Below, piece by piece: positions 1-7,120 of a stretch of 64,000 nucleotides of DNA (its first letter is position 1; each line of letters starts with the position of its first letter). The translations under genes were made by a program, and so were the position numbers. The stretch is from positions 32,169-96,168 of the forward strand of contig JBBACR010000002.1 of assembly GCA_041656875.1 (NCBI GenBank), written 5' to 3'. Origin of the DNA: ARS1285 sp041656875 (GTDB lineage Archaea > Nanobdellota > Nanobdellia > Pacearchaeales > GW2011-AR1). Below the pieces are notes generated by a model, which saw nothing but the letters and a program-made list of their open reading frames with translations, was not told the origin of the DNA and made no database searches.

Positions 1-157
1 TCAAGTTTTTAGGTATTTGAATTCCACAAAAAGCATCTTCTTCAAGATTCTTAAATGCCTTAACAAGTTGTTCATAAAGATATCTTTCTTTTATAGGATC
101 TAATTTTTCAAAATTTTCCTTTAATCTTTCATCTCCAAATATTATTTCTGATTTCAT
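1..157 (-). CDS. RelE/ParE-like toxin, 3' part outside the window
   Basis: The first 52 codons of a minus-strand gene that runs off the left edge. The visible protein begins MKSEIIFGDERLKEN and reaches a NLEEDAFCGIQIPKNL segment. I recognise this from memory as the amino-terminal half of a small RelE/ParE-superfamily mRNA-interferase-like family common in DPANN archaea. Such toxins cleave mRNA on the ribosome. Its ATG overlaps the stop codon of the upstream 91-residue gene by four bases (ATGA), so the two are translationally coupled, as in type II toxin-antitoxin pairs. The catalytic carboxy-terminal half is not visible, so toxicity cannot be judged. Confidence 0.6.
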   Translation of the reverse strand, partial: MKSEIIFGDERLKENFEKLDPIKERYLYEQLVKAFKNLEEDAFCGIQIPKNL

Positions 158-429
158 TTGCTTTTCCACATCAAATGCTTTTTCTTAAGATACTTTTCAA
201 CACCCTCAGGATCCCATATCCAACCAATCTTTCCTTCACTATCAACTGCGATTCTTCCAGCATAAAGAAGGTAGTCAATAATAACTGAATAGGTTTGATA
301 CATCATTTTCTTTGGAAGTTTCTCCCAGATCTTTTTTTTGCCATAATGTCCACTATTATCATAGATAAATTTTTCAACCATTAAGACACTATCGAGTCTA
401 GGATAATGTAATATTTTTTTTATTTCCAT
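154..429 (-). CDS. Small unknown protein, probable antitoxin partner
   Basis: This encodes 91 residues with no motif I can name. It is mixed charged and hydrophobic, with a central KKMMYQTYSVIIDYLLYAGR stretch followed by GKIGWIWDPEG, which looks like the helix-turn-helix and wing of a small winged-helix fold. It is the first gene of a two-gene minus-strand operon and overlaps the RelE-like gene by four bases, so an antitoxin or operon-repressor role is a reasonable inference. The start ATG at 429 follows a TATA-like run (TATATACTTATATACC) between 437 and 454, which fits a short-leader transcript. Gene order would be antitoxin first, toxin second. Confidence 0.5.
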   Translation of the reverse strand: MEIKKILHYPRLDSVLMVEKFIYDNSGHYGKKKIWEKLPKKMMYQTYSVIIDYLLYAGRIAVDSEGKIGWIWDPEGVEKYLKKKHLMWKSK

Positions 430-511
430 TCTGTTAGTTATATATACTTATATACCTATTTAAATATTTCTATTTAGTCATATTTTTATAATTCCTATTT
501 CTAAGTTTAAT

Positions 512-1174
512 ATGAAAATCCTAGATTTTCCAAAAGAAGGCAGGCCCAGAGAAAGATTTCTAAAATTTGGACCTGAAAGCCTGAGCGATGCAGAGCTCTT
601 TGCAATTTTACTAAGAACAGGCAGTAGGGGTGAAAATGTAATTGATATGTCAAACCGCCTGATTAGTGAATATGGCCTTGACAAACTTTTTGAGTGCTCA
701 CTCAAAGAACTTGAACAAATCAAAGGCATAGGTCCAACAAAAGCAATGCAGATCCTCACAATTGCAGAAATACAAAAAAGAATTAATCAATCCAAAAAAC
801 CAATAAAGCGCATCACATGTGCACAAGATGTTTTTAACCTCATGCATGAAAAACTTAAAGACAAAAAAGAAGAGCATTTCTATATTCTGCTTCTGGATAC
901 AAAGAACAACCTAATCTCAGAACCTGTTCTTATTACAAAAGGCATACTCGATGCTTCAATAATTCATCCCAGAGAAGTTTTCAAGCCCGCAATAAAGAAC
1001 TCAGCAAGTAAAATAATATTAGTTCATAATCATCCCAGCGGGGATCCTACTCCTAGCCCGGAGGATATTTCTATCAATGAAATATTAATGAGAGCTGGAG
1101 AGGAGATAGGTATAAATGTGTTAGATAGCATTATTGTAGGAAAAAATGAGTGGCGGGATTCGAAGAGTAGATAA
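512..1174 (+). CDS. radC: RadC family JAB/MPN domain protein
   Basis: A 220-residue RadC (UPF0758) protein. The amino terminus carries the RPRERF...LSDAELFAILLRTG segment typical of the family, then a helix-hairpin-helix (KGIGPTKA, about residues 71-78). The JAB/MPN metal site HNHPSGDPTPSPED lies at about 172-185 and has the His-x-His and Asp zinc ligands. RadC was once linked to DNA repair, but its biochemical role is unsettled; homologues often sit near mobile or defence genes. The tail (KNEWRDSKSR) does not match the usual aromatic W-x-S-F ending. One extra T near 1163 would give a DFEE ending, so a small frameshift is possible. A TATA-like element near 482-492 suggests a nearly leaderless message. 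Confidence 0.88.
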   Translation: MKILDFPKEGRPRERFLKFGPESLSDAELFAILLRTGSRGENVIDMSNRLISEYGLDKLFECSLKELEQIKGIGPTKAMQILTIAEIQKRINQSKKPIKRITCAQDVFNLMHEKLKDKKEEHFYILLLDTKNNLISEPVLITKGILDASIIHPREVFKPAIKNSASKIILVHNHPSGDPTPSPEDISINEILMRAGEEIGINVLDSIIVGKNEWRDSKSR

Positions 1175-1241
1175 AAGTAATGACTAAACATATAATTTAT
1201 TTAATAGATCTGTTTAAATATTCTCAATTATTATTTTTTTC

Positions 1242-1850
1242 ATGCTTAAATCCGAAATGTTTAAGATTGTAAAGGAATTGTCTTTTGATGAAAAAAGGAT
1301 TGTTTTTAAAAAAGGTAATACTGAAATATTGCTTCTTAGGCCATCCAAACTTTCAGCTAGATTCAAGGATTATGATGTTAATAAAAATTTTCAGATATGG
1401 TTGAAAGAAGGAGACCGAGAATTTCGCCCAAATCATTTGAGAGTCATGATAGACTTAAATCTGCGAGTTAGGAGCCGCCAGGATTTAAAGAGAGATTTGT
1501 TGCTTGCTTTTGACAATATTTTTTATGGAAAAGATCCTGAAAAGGAACTTTTGAAATTATCCAAGGAAAAATTTGAGCATTACTTAAATGATTTAGTTAT
1601 TATTGGAGTTCTTGCACAGTTATTTATTCTTGAACAAGAGTATGGTTACCATAAAGAAAGCATGTTTGAACCCCCGACTTTATTTTTTCAGGGATGGATA
1701 AGGGAGTTTATTGATAACCCTAAAGAGATAGACAATTTATGTATGAGTGTTTGTAATGGACAACCTCCAATCACAAAATATGTTAATTGTGAAAACAAGA
1801 AACATAGAATGTATGTTAGGGAAAATCCCTCACTTTGGTATCTATCTTAG
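1242..1850 (+). CDS. Hypothetical protein, 202 residues
   Basis: I do not recognise this family. The protein is soluble, without a signal peptide. It is basic at its amino end (DFNLRVRSRQDLKRD-like helices at about 60-90) and has a hydrophobic helix (LVIIGVLAQLFILEQEY) near 125-145. Near the carboxy end there are three spaced cysteines (CMSVC and NCENKKH). It is convergent with the Dam-type methylase: the two stop codons are about nine bases apart. A restriction-enzyme partner role was considered because of that neighbour, but I see no PD-(D/E)xK or HNH motif. The ATG at 1242 follows an AT-rich stretch with TTTAAATA near 1213, consistent with a leaderless start. Confidence 0.6.
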   Translation: MLKSEMFKIVKELSFDEKRIVFKKGNTEILLLRPSKLSARFKDYDVNKNFQIWLKEGDREFRPNHLRVMIDLNLRVRSRQDLKRDLLLAFDNIFYGKDPEKELLKLSKEKFEHYLNDLVIIGVLAQLFILEQEYGYHKESMFEPPTLFFQGWIREFIDNPKEIDNLCMSVCNGQPPITKYVNCENKKHRMYVRENPSLWYLS

Positions 1851-1858
1851 CTAAGAAT

Positions 1859-2695
1859 TTAGTCCTGTATTGAATAATTTGTAATAACTACTTCACTTAT
1901 TTGTCCTCTTTTTGTTGCATCACAATTAATCATTCTTGTAGCTTTTACAAAGTGGATATTATAGTCTTTATATAAATTTTTTATAAACTTACTATCACTA
2001 TTACTTAACATAACTTTACAACCTCTTTTGTCTAATTCTTTGAATATTTCTGCTAACCTTTCTTGCTCTTTTTCTAAAAAATTATCCTTTGTGTAGGTTG
2101 TGAAGCTTTCTTTTTTTAATGGATAATAAGGAGGATCAAAGTAAATAAAATCTCCTTTCTTGGCTTCTTTTACAGCTTTATCAAATTGACTTACTTTTAT
2201 ATCATCTTTTTTCAAAAGATTTGATATTTCTCTTAAATCTTCTTCATTACAGATTCCAGGATTCTTATAACTTCCAATCGGAACATTAAATCCTCCTTTA
2301 GAATTTACTCGATACAATCCATTAAAACAAGTCTTATTCAAATAGATGAACCTTGCTGCAATTTGAACTGAAGTTAATTTCTTTGTATCTAGTTCCCTCA
2401 TTTTATAATAAAACTCTTTATCATGTTTTAGTTTGTATTCTTTCAATAAACTGATTAACTCACCTATATTGTTTTTTACTTCATTATATGTTAGAATTAA
2501 TTCTTCATTGATATCAGATAGATAAATTTTCTTTATTTCAGGATGGTTTTTAAGAAGAAAGAATGCTACAGTTCCACCTCCCACAAAAGGTTCAAAATAA
2601 GTTTCTATTTTCTTTGGAAAGAATTTTTCAAATTGTTCTAAAAGTTGTTTCTTTCCACCTGCCCATTTTATCAATGAAGGTACCCCTTTTTTCAT
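1859..2695 (-). CDS. dam: DNA adenine N6-methyltransferase, Dam/DpnM (D12) class
   Basis: A 278-residue D12-class enzyme that methylates the N6 of adenine in duplex DNA, probably in a GATC-like site as in Dam and DpnM. The amino-terminal WAGGKKQL is at residues 11-18, the SAM-binding motif I FVGGG at 37-41 and the catalytic motif IV DPPYYP at about 187-192. Length matches the family. The start ATG at 2695 is preceded by a clear Shine-Dalgarno sequence, AAGGAGGATAG, which is unusual beside the leaderless genes around it and hints at later arrival. No recognisable restriction endonuclease is adjacent, so it may be an orphan methylase. It occupies the place downstream of S9 where many archaea have RpoN and RpoK. 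Confidence 0.92.
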   Translation of the reverse strand: MKKGVPSLIKWAGGKKQLLEQFEKFFPKKIETYFEPFVGGGTVAFFLLKNHPEIKKIYLSDINEELILTYNEVKNNIGELISLLKEYKLKHDKEFYYKMRELDTKKLTSVQIAARFIYLNKTCFNGLYRVNSKGGFNVPIGSYKNPGICNEEDLREISNLLKKDDIKVSQFDKAVKEAKKGDFIYFDPPYYPLKKESFTTYTKDNFLEKEQERLAEIFKELDKRGCKVMLSNSDSKFIKNLYKDYNIHFVKATRMINCDATKRGQISEVVITNYSIQD

Positions 2696-2839
2696 ATGCT
2701 ATCCTCCTTTTAATTATCTAATTTTAGTTTATAGATCTTTGGGTATTTAAATAAATTCCAAGATAGGGATAAATGCGAAAAGTGGGGAATAAAATATTTT
2801 ATAGAACTCTTTTAATTATTCGGCTTACCGCCTATCTTC

Positions 2840-3253
2840 TTATCTGAATGACTTCTGTCTTTTACTTCTTGCTCTTGAGTCACCAGGTTTGTTAGCTTCT
2901 TTTCTTCTAGTATCTGCAACAAGAAGATTTTTATCATATTTAATAAACGCTTTCTTTAGTTCTTCTGATTTTGTGAACTTAATAATGGCTCTTGCTATTG
3001 CAAGTCTTGATGCATGGATTTGACTTTCTTGACCACCGCTTTTTACATTAACTCTTATATCAAAGTCAAATTTACCTAGGACTTTTTTTGTTATTTCAAT
3101 AGGTTCTTGTATCATTAGTTTTTTGAAAAAATCAAGATTTTCATAAGGTACTTTATTAATAGTAACCATCCCATTTCCACTTACGATTGTAGCTTTAGCT
3201 ATTGCTGTTTTTCTCTTTCCTCCAACCATTATTGCTTTTTGTATGTGTCCCAT
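2840..3253 (-). CDS. rps9: Small ribosomal subunit protein uS9
   Basis: 137 residues ending in the conserved basic tail GDSRARSKRQKSFR, the S9 extension that reaches the P-site tRNA in the 30S subunit. The family hallmarks GGKRKTAIAKA, NVKSGGQESQIHASRLAIARA and DTRRKEANKPG are all present. The start at 3253 gives MGHIQKAIMVGGKRK; an internal Met at residue 9 would also keep the whole domain. It is the last ribosomal gene of the minus-strand S13-S4-S11-RpoD-L18e-L13-S9 group and starts 14 bases after the L13 stop. Confidence 0.96.
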   Translation of the reverse strand: MGHIQKAIMVGGKRKTAIAKATIVSGNGMVTINKVPYENLDFFKKLMIQEPIEITKKVLGKFDFDIRVNVKSGGQESQIHASRLAIARAIIKFTKSEELKKAFIKYDKNLLVADTRRKEANKPGDSRARSKRQKSFR

Positions 3254-3267
3254 TTTATTTTTAAATT

Positions 3268-3666
3268 TTATAACTTATCTGAAATTTCTTTGAGTTTAAG
3301 TCCTTGCTTTTTACTTTCAAATTTAATTGCTTTTTCTTTTGCATATTCTTCAGGTATTCCTTCATAACATTTTATTTTTTCAAATGCTTGTTTTCCAATT
3401 CCCCATCTATAGTTTGGAAGCATTCCCCTTATTGCTCGTTTAAGCATCATCTTACTAAGTCTTGGATAATGGGGTCCTTTTCTAGAAGCTCCGCCTCTTG
3501 CTTTTTTTACCCTATAATGATTTAGAATATCTGCTTTATTTCCAGTAATTATTGTTTTTTCAGAGTTGATTATAATTATCTCATTTCCTTCAAGAGCTTG
3601 TTTTGCAACATAACTGCAAAGTCTTCCAAAGATTGCTCCTGTTCCATCAATTATTATTTTTGCCAT
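3268..3666 (-). CDS. rpl13: Large ribosomal subunit protein uL13
   Basis: 132 residues of archaeal L13, an early-assembly protein of the 50S subunit. Visible hallmarks are DGTGAIFGRLCSYVAKQAL at the start, the INSEKTIITG strand, the GPHYPRLSKMMLKRAIRGMLP motif and the GKQAFEKIKCYEGIP segment. The carboxy end is shorter and more basic than in longer archaeal relatives but the core is complete. It lies eight bases after L18e and 14 bases before S9 in the same minus-strand operon. Confidence 0.96.
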   Translation of the reverse strand: MAKIIIDGTGAIFGRLCSYVAKQALEGNEIIIINSEKTIITGNKADILNHYRVKKARGGASRKGPHYPRLSKMMLKRAIRGMLPNYRWGIGKQAFEKIKCYEGIPEEYAKEKAIKFESKKQGLKLKEISDKL

Positions 3667-3673
3667 GTTTTAT

Positions 3674-4030
3674 TTATAATATTTTTACTCCTTTAAGTGT
3701 AGGGTTATCTTCAATTTCTTGATTTATTGATTTAAATTCACAGCCTGCTTTTTTAAGTTTTTCTTTAGCTTGCTGTGAAAATCCAAGTGCAGCAATGCTT
3801 ATTTTTTTATTTATAATTCCTTGGCCTAAAACTCTTCCAACAATTAATACTTGTTTATCTTCAAGTTCATTTAATTGATTCATATTAATGTTTTTTTGCT
3901 TTCTTGAAGGGCCAGATAACTTTCTAGCAAGATCAAGCAAATTATTTTTTTTAGCAAGATTTATTGTTCTTACTAAATACAAATTTGTTTTGCTTTTTAC
4001 TCTCTTACTTATTTGATTTTTTGTTATCAT
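3674..4030 (-). CDS. rpl18e: Large ribosomal subunit protein eL18 (L18e)
   Basis: 118 residues of the archaeal/eukaryotic L18e, related in fold to L15 and absent from bacteria. The LARKLSGPSRKQKNINM and VLIVGRVLGQGIINKKISIAALGFSQQA segments identify it, followed by a short AGCEFKSINQEIEDNP end. It heads the L18e-L13-S9 subgroup and starts about 37 bases downstream of the mature 3' end of the minus-strand tRNA-Leu, so the tRNA and the mRNA are probably cut from a common transcript. Confidence 0.95.
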   Translation of the reverse strand: MITKNQISKRVKSKTNLYLVRTINLAKKNNLLDLARKLSGPSRKQKNINMNQLNELEDKQVLIVGRVLGQGIINKKISIAALGFSQQAKEKLKKAGCEFKSINQEIEDNPTLKGVKIL

Positions 4031-4067
4031 TTTTGTGTTTTTTTGATTTATTATTTTATTTTTATTA

Positions 4068-4151
4068 TGCGGGAAGAAGGATTTGAACCTTCGAAGGCAC
4101 TAAGCCAATAGCTCCTTAAGCTATCCCATTTGACCGCTCTGGCATCCCCGC
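4068..4151 (-). tRNA. tRNA-Leu, anticodon reads AAG
   Basis: An 84-base class II tRNA with a 7-bp acceptor stem (GCGGGGA with TTCCCGC, one G-T pair), discriminator A, and a long variable arm of 15 bases. The T arm is GAAGG-TTCAAAT-CCTTC. The anticodon stem ATAGC/GCTAT encloses a seven-base loop TTAAGGA, placing AAG at positions 34-36, which decodes CTT. Alignment to the Leu-CAA gene at 15717 gives the same frame. A34 is rare in archaea. TAA would be read only if the loop is enlarged. No CCA is encoded. It lies between RpoD and L18e, a position where a tRNA-Leu is also known in other archaea. Confidence 0.93.
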
Positions 4152-4183
4152 ATATCGTTTGAATAATTGAAGATGAGCAGTAT

Positions 4184-4849
4184 TTATTTAAGCGCTTTAT
4201 CCAGCTGTTCTAGATTTTCATCTAGAGCCTCTATTGCTCTTAGGAATATGTCTTTTGCTTTTAATTGTCCCCAAGATTCAATTTCGAAAATTATCTCATT
4301 TGCTTCCTTAAGCTTTTTTATCTTACTCATAAGTTCTTCTGGAAGTAATCTTTCTTTTAAGTCAGCTTCATCATAAGTTATCTTTCCATCTTCATCAACA
4401 CTTACAAAATCAATTAATTCAGGATCAATATCATGTTTGTAATAAATAAGTCCCGGTGAATATTTTATGTGATCAACTCCTTTTCCAAGATTTGCATCAG
4501 CAACTATTTCAAGTTCTTGGTCTTTGTCTAGTATAACAATTGGAAGTTTGTAATCTGTTTCAACTGAAGGAGTAATCTCTGTTGAATAAACTGTTCTCGG
4601 TCCAACTGCTTTTAATTTGAATTTTTGTTCCTTACTTGTTTTGTCTGTCTTTATTGGAACAAGTCCAAGTCTGTGCGCAATTATTTCATCATAAAGTGCA
4701 GAATCATTCTTATGTATTTCTATTTCATCTATAGCCATTATAGGAATTTCAAGCGAACTTCTTCTTACTGCATTTGCAAGACTCGATGACATATCTGTAA
4801 CAAAACTAAGCTTTTGTTCTTTTTCATTTGAATTTTTTATTTTTATCAT
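4184..4849 (-). CDS. rpoD: DNA-directed RNA polymerase subunit D (Rpo3)
   Basis: 221 residues of the archaeal alpha-like assembly subunit, which pairs with subunit L to nucleate the polymerase. The dimerisation motif SSSLANAVRRSSLEIPIMAIDEIEI, the RLGLVPIKT strand and LGKGVDHIKYSPG are clear. Many archaeal D subunits carry an iron-sulphur domain in the centre. Here that region (DPELIDFVSVDEDGKITYDE) has no cysteines and is short, so no cluster can be bound. The carboxy end returns to the conserved SWGQLKAKDIFLRAIEAL helix. It sits between S11 and the tRNA-Leu, separated from S11 by a spacer with strong inverted repeats. Confidence 0.95.
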   Translation of the reverse strand: MIKIKNSNEKEQKLSFVTDMSSSLANAVRRSSLEIPIMAIDEIEIHKNDSALYDEIIAHRLGLVPIKTDKTSKEQKFKLKAVGPRTVYSTEITPSVETDYKLPIVILDKDQELEIVADANLGKGVDHIKYSPGLIYYKHDIDPELIDFVSVDEDGKITYDEADLKERLLPEELMSKIKKLKEANEIIFEIESWGQLKAKDIFLRAIEALDENLEQLDKALK

Positions 4850-4896
4850 TGTATATTTTGTATTTGTTTATTTTTAAACCTTTATTATTTATTTAA

Positions 4897-4954
4897 CTTT
4901 TTTTAATGAATTTACTTCATTAAAAAAAGCAAAACTATTCTCGCCATCAGGCGA
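4897..4954 (-). promoter_or_regulatory. Paired inverted repeats between S11 and rpoD
   Basis: Two stem-loops fill the 108-bp spacer of an otherwise tightly packed operon. In the minus-strand transcript the first, TCGCC-TGAT-GGCGA (4941-4954), follows the S11 stop within a few bases. The second is a perfect 14-bp arm pair, CTTTTTTTAATGAA and its complement (4897-4910 and 4916-4929), around a five-base loop. They could be a processing or attenuation site that sets rpoD level relative to S11. The A/T-rich arm also resembles a weak intrinsic terminator. Function is inferred from position only. Confidence 0.45.
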
Positions 4955-4957
4955 TTT

Positions 4958-5473
4958 TTAAACTCTTCTTCCTCTTCTACCGCCTTTAGCCTTAGGACCT
5001 CCCCTTGCTATTCTTGTAGTATCCATTACACTTATTATTTTGAATCCTGCTCTTGTAAGTGCCTTTATTGCACTATGTGCTCCAGGGCCAGGATTTGTTT
5101 GTCCAGTTTCCGATCTTATTCTAACGTAAAAACCAGTTATCCCATTATCTTTTGCTTCTTCAGAGATTCTCTGTGCAATAAACATTGCAATAGTGGGATT
5201 AGCTTTAAGTCTGCTTTGTTTTGTTGATTGTCCACCTGAAAATTTTACAATACTGTTTCCAGCAAGATCTGTTAAATTAATTATAGTATTATTAAATGTA
5301 GTATAAATACTAAGTATCGCAATTCTTTCTTCTTTATCTTTTCTTTTTTCAACAACATGTTCTTCTGTTTTTACTACCTTTGTTTCTCCAAGTCTTTCTT
5401 TTAATTTTTCAACTTTCTCTTCTATCTTTTGTTTTTTGAGTTCAAGTTCTTGTTTTGTTATTTCGTCTGTCAT
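4958..5473 (-). CDS. rps11: Small ribosomal subunit protein uS11
   Basis: 171 residues. The core from about residue 50 has the S11 signatures ILSIYTTFNNTIINLTDLAGN, GGQSTKQSRLKANPTIAM, VRIRSETGQTNPGPGAHSAI and the terminal GGPKAKGGRRGRRV tail. The protein sits on the 30S platform near the mRNA exit path. The first 45 or so residues are an added, highly charged and probably coiled-coil extension rich in Lys and Glu, longer than in typical archaeal S11. It starts one base after the S4 stop. Confidence 0.96.
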   Translation of the reverse strand: MTDEITKQELELKKQKIEEKVEKLKERLGETKVVKTEEHVVEKRKDKEERIAILSIYTTFNNTIINLTDLAGNSIVKFSGGQSTKQSRLKANPTIAMFIAQRISEEAKDNGITGFYVRIRSETGQTNPGPGAHSAIKALTRAGFKIISVMDTTRIARGGPKAKGGRRGRRV

Positions 5474-5474
5474 T

Positions 5475-6011
5475 TTATGCTGTTATTTCCTCTTCTATTT
5501 TTTCATTTTCAATATCTTCTTTTATAACTTCTTCTTTGGATTTTTTAGGCGTTTTTATTTTAAGGACTATATTTAATTTTATTTGAGATTCTTCCTCAAG
5601 CGAAACCATATAAGATGGAATATTAACGATTTGGTCTCCAATTGAAACATGTTTGTGAGTTATTAATTGTCTTGCTTGTTTTGCAGTGGTAGTAAGTTTT
5701 TTTGCATGAACAACTGTTTGAAGTCTTCTCTTTAGCCAATCTTCTTTGTTAAGTGCAAGTGCATCTGCAATGCTGTTTACATTAAAACCTTTTTTATGAA
5801 GTCTTTCAATAAATTCGTTTTTTTCAACATCAGATTTTGTAATCAATTCTTTTGCAAGATTTCTTATTCTTGCAATTGAAGCATCTGCTTTCCAAATCTC
5901 TCTTTTATTTTTTAGTCCATAGGTTTCTCTAATGACGTTTTCTGCTTCTATTCTCGGTTTATCAAAAGGCTTTCTTGGCCTTGAATATGTTTTTCTATTT
6001 CTTTTTGGCAT
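5475..6011 (-). CDS. rps4: Small ribosomal subunit protein uS4
   Basis: 178 residues of archaeal S4, a primary 16S rRNA-binding protein. It shows RKTYSRPRKPFDKPRIEAENVI at the start, the YGLKNKREIWKADASIARIRNLA helix and the S4 RNA-binding fold DWLKRRLQTVVHAKKLTTTAKQARQLITHKHVSIGDQIV at about 100-140. The carboxy end is an acidic and basic tail (EEVIKEDIENEKIEEEITA). It lies between S13 and S11 in the usual archaeal order, 18 bases after S13. Confidence 0.96.
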   Translation of the reverse strand: MPKRNRKTYSRPRKPFDKPRIEAENVIRETYGLKNKREIWKADASIARIRNLAKELITKSDVEKNEFIERLHKKGFNVNSIADALALNKEDWLKRRLQTVVHAKKLTTTAKQARQLITHKHVSIGDQIVNIPSYMVSLEEESQIKLNIVLKIKTPKKSKEEVIKEDIENEKIEEEITA

Positions 6012-6029
6012 TTTTTATTTTTTTAAAAT

Positions 6030-6560
6030 TTATTTTTTCTTCGCTGGTGCTGGTTTCTTTTTCTGAACTCCAACAGCCCTTTTCTTTCCTTTTGTTCTAA
6101 AGTGGCTCTTTGTTCTTTGTCCTCTAGTAGGTTGTCCAGTAGCATGTCTAAGTCCTCTGTATGATCTTATTTTCTTGAGCCTTCTTATATCTAACTCTTT
6201 TTTCATATCTAAATTTGCTCCAGTTAAATGAAAATCTTTTCCAGTTTCAAAATCTTTTCTTCTATTTAAAAGAAAATTTGGAACTTTTCCTTCAAGACTT
6301 CCAAGTGTAGCAATGAGTGACTCAATTTCTTGAGGTGTTAGTTCAGTTATTTTTTTATTAGGGTCGAGTTTGAGTATTCTGCATAATGCATTTGAAATGC
6401 TCCAAGAAACTCCCTTTAAGTAAGTAAGCCCTGTAAGAACATTTTTATTTCCAGGAATATCTGTCTGCATAACTCTAACTATTGAATAATATTCTTTCTT
6501 AACTTCAGGTCTTGCCTTAGGTTTTTCTTCCTTGTCTGTTTTTATATGTTTTTCTGCCAT
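6030..6560 (-). CDS. rps13: Small ribosomal subunit protein uS13
   Basis: 176 residues. The S13 core contains YYSIVRVMQTDIPGNKNVLTGLTYLKGV, a helix-two-turn-helix, and the conserved IRSYRGLRHATGQPTRGQRTKSHFRTKG that contacts the 30S head and tRNAs. An amino-terminal Lys/Glu-rich segment of about 20 residues and a KKKPAPAKKK tail are added. It follows DUF655 by eight bases and precedes S4, matching the standard archaeal order. Confidence 0.96.
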   Translation of the reverse strand: MAEKHIKTDKEEKPKARPEVKKEYYSIVRVMQTDIPGNKNVLTGLTYLKGVSWSISNALCRILKLDPNKKITELTPQEIESLIATLGSLEGKVPNFLLNRRKDFETGKDFHLTGANLDMKKELDIRRLKKIRSYRGLRHATGQPTRGQRTKSHFRTKGKKRAVGVQKKKPAPAKKK

Positions 6561-6568
6561 TGTTGTTT

Positions 6569-7120
6569 TTATTGTGCGGATATAAATAAATAATATTTTT
6601 GTTTATTTACTATTTCTTCCATGAGTCTTTTTTCTACAGCTTTTTTTGGATCCGGTAAATTTGAAACCCTTTCCTTTAAGTCTTCCAAAGACTCAAAAGG
6701 CTTTTTATTTCTTTCGGTAATTATTGCTTCAGTATGTTTTCTTCCAAATCCTGGCAATAGTTCAAATTGATGGATTCTTGTATTTATTGCTGTAGCATTA
6801 TTAAAAAAGTCCACAAACTTTTTTTGATTGCCTGTAACTTCCTTTTCAATAAAATCCCCTAACTGTTGTTTTGCAGTTTCGGTTAATTTATCTTCAGGTA
6901 ACCTTCCAAGAATATAATAAATCTTGTCTCTCTTACCTTCTCCGATATAGGCATCTTCACCCACTTCAAGTTTAATTCCTCTTCGCGGAATTAATTGAAG
7001 TAATGTAAACTTCTTAACTCCTATAGCTTGAGCTATAGGCATCATTTTCTTCTCGAGTGGATAACCATAAGGTAAATAATCTAGGATTATGGCGTGTTCT
7101 TCTTTCTCTATCATTTTCAT
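6569..7120 (-). CDS. DUF655 (COG1491) nucleic-acid-binding protein
   Basis: 183 residues of the archaeal DUF655 family, nearly always found between RpoF/L21e and S13. The amino half is an OB-like region (AIILDYLPYGYPLEKK, EVGEDAYIGEGKRDKIYYILGRL). The carboxy half holds a helix-hairpin-helix (FELLPGFGRKHTEAIITER), and ends with a conserved DPKKAVEKRLMEEI helix. A role in RNA binding, ribosome assembly or transcription has been proposed from context but is not established. The start ATG at 7120 overlaps the RpoF stop codon by one base, so translation is coupled. Confidence 0.9.
   Translation of the reverse strand: MKMIEKEEHAIILDYLPYGYPLEKKMMPIAQAIGVKKFTLLQLIPRRGIKLEVGEDAYIGEGKRDKIYYILGRLPEDKLTETAKQQLGDFIEKEVTGNQKKFVDFFNNATAINTRIHQFELLPGFGRKHTEAIITERNKKPFESLEDLKERVSNLPDPKKAVEKRLMEEIVNKQKYYLFISAQ

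Noticed and set aside
478..759. Minus-strand reading frame opposite RadC
   Set aside because: It is the shadow of a well-supported RadC gene and its product is of low complexity without family features.
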